A stretch of DNA of 11,215 bases from an uncultured Pseudomonadota bacterium. Lineage in GTDB: Bacteria; Pseudomonadota; Gammaproteobacteria; Steroidobacterales; Steroidobacteraceae. The notes under the pieces are model-generated. The model worked only from the letters and a program-made list of their open reading frames with translations. It was not told where the DNA came from and did no database searches. The translations under genes and the position numbers were made by a program. Positions 10,811 to 11,215 of the stretch are shown here, in pieces. Each line of letters starts with the position of its first letter. Positions within the stretch are counted from its first letter, which is position 1. The stretch covers positions 1 through 11,215 of the forward strand of contig CAITAM010000060.1 of NCBI GenBank assembly GCA_903890265.1. Reading direction: 5' to 3'.

Positions 10811-11215
10811 ATGTTGACTACACTTTTGAATGCGGTGCACGTGCTGGTGGCCTTCGGGATCATCGCCCTCGTGCTGTTGCAGCGGGGCAAGGGTGCGGAG
10901 GCGGGTGCCGGGTTCGGCTCGGGCGCGTCGGGCACCGTGTTTGGTGCCCGTGGCTCGGCGACGTTCTTCTCGAAGACGACCGCCGTGCTCGTCAGCCTTT
11001 TTTTCCTGACCAGCCTGTCGCTGGCGTACCTCGCGAGCCACCGGGCCGCGGCGCCGAAGAGCCTGCTGGACCAGGTGCCGGCGTCGCAGCCGGTGCAGCC
11101 GGCGGCTTCCGCGCCGGTGCTGCCGCCCGCGGGCTCGCCTGCGCCGGTTGCCGTGACACCGGCGCCGACGGCGACGGTTCTGCCGGCAACGCCGGCGCCC
11201 GCGCCAGCCGAGAAC
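10811..11215 (+). CDS. secG: Protein translocase subunit SecG, 3' end beyond the window
   Basis: At least 135 residues of the small SecYEG translocon subunit, which aids SecA-driven export at the inner membrane, are present; no stop is reached by the window end. TM1 is at about residues 3-23 and TM2 at about 54-74. Between them is the conserved cytoplasmic loop LLQRGKGAEAGAGFG followed by SGTVFGARGSATFF, which matches E. coli LQQGKGADMGASFG and ATLFGSSGSG. After residue 84 the tail is low-complexity: 27 of the 51 visible residues are Pro or Ala, and almost no charged residues occur. The protein is already longer than E. coli SecG (110). ATG 10811 follows the tpiA stop by 21 nt with only a weak purine-rich site (GAAGCGGA) upstream. 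The frame and family motifs make this secure despite the missing end. Confidence 0.95.
   Translation, partial: MLTTLLNAVHVLVAFGIIALVLLQRGKGAEAGAGFGSGASGTVFGARGSATFFSKTTAVLVSLFFLTSLSLAYLASHRAAAPKSLLDQVPASQPVQPAASAPVLPPAGSPAPVAVTPAPTATVLPATPAPAPAEN

Overview
The window is a compact, high-GC (well over 60 % by eye) stretch of bacterial core chromosome. Ten protein genes are recognisable: carA (3' end only), carB, greA, a small DUF4149-type membrane protein gene, yhbY, rlmE (ftsJ/rrmJ), ftsH, folP, glmM, tpiA and secG (5' part only). That makes eleven loci counting both truncated ends. All lie on the + strand except yhbY. The order carA-carB-greA-DUF4149-(yhbY reversed)-rlmE-ftsH-folP-glmM-tpiA-secG is, from general knowledge, the arrangement of Pseudomonas-like Gammaproteobacteria. 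Protein similarity to E. coli is high enough that residue numbering of CarB matches exactly at many functional positions. I infer a high-GC gammaproteobacterium; genus and order cannot be fixed from this sequence.

Layout. Positions 2-3655 hold the carbamoyl-phosphate synthetase pair for pyrimidine and arginine synthesis; a 111-bp spacer with a 10-bp hairpin separates carA from carB. greA overlaps the carB end by 11 nt, and the DUF4149 gene overlaps greA by 4 nt, so 425-4519 looks like one translationally coupled run. It ends against the convergent yhbY (4532-4840), with a GC hairpin between the two stop codons. yhbY and rlmE diverge from a 67-bp gap. In that gap a perfect TATAAT lies 7 nt before the yhbY ATG, suggesting a leaderless transcript.

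From 4908 the + strand carries rlmE (23S rRNA 2'-O-methyltransferase), a 214-bp spacer (the largest gap in the window), ftsH (membrane AAA+ zinc protease), folP (dihydropteroate synthase), glmM (phosphoglucosamine mutase), tpiA (triosephosphate isomerase) and secG (Sec translocon subunit). The genes serve housekeeping roles in nucleotide supply, transcript cleavage, ribosome maturation, membrane protein quality control, folate, cell-wall precursors, glycolysis and protein export.

I found no mobile element, CRISPR array, tRNA or rRNA gene, prophage or defence system, and nothing that looks like an undescribed multi-gene system. Points worth a second look are regulatory or small-scale: the putative leaderless yhbY promoter, the carA-carB hairpin, five consecutive non-ATG starts on the + strand, the conserved but uncharacterised DUF4149 gene, and a few protein-level oddities.
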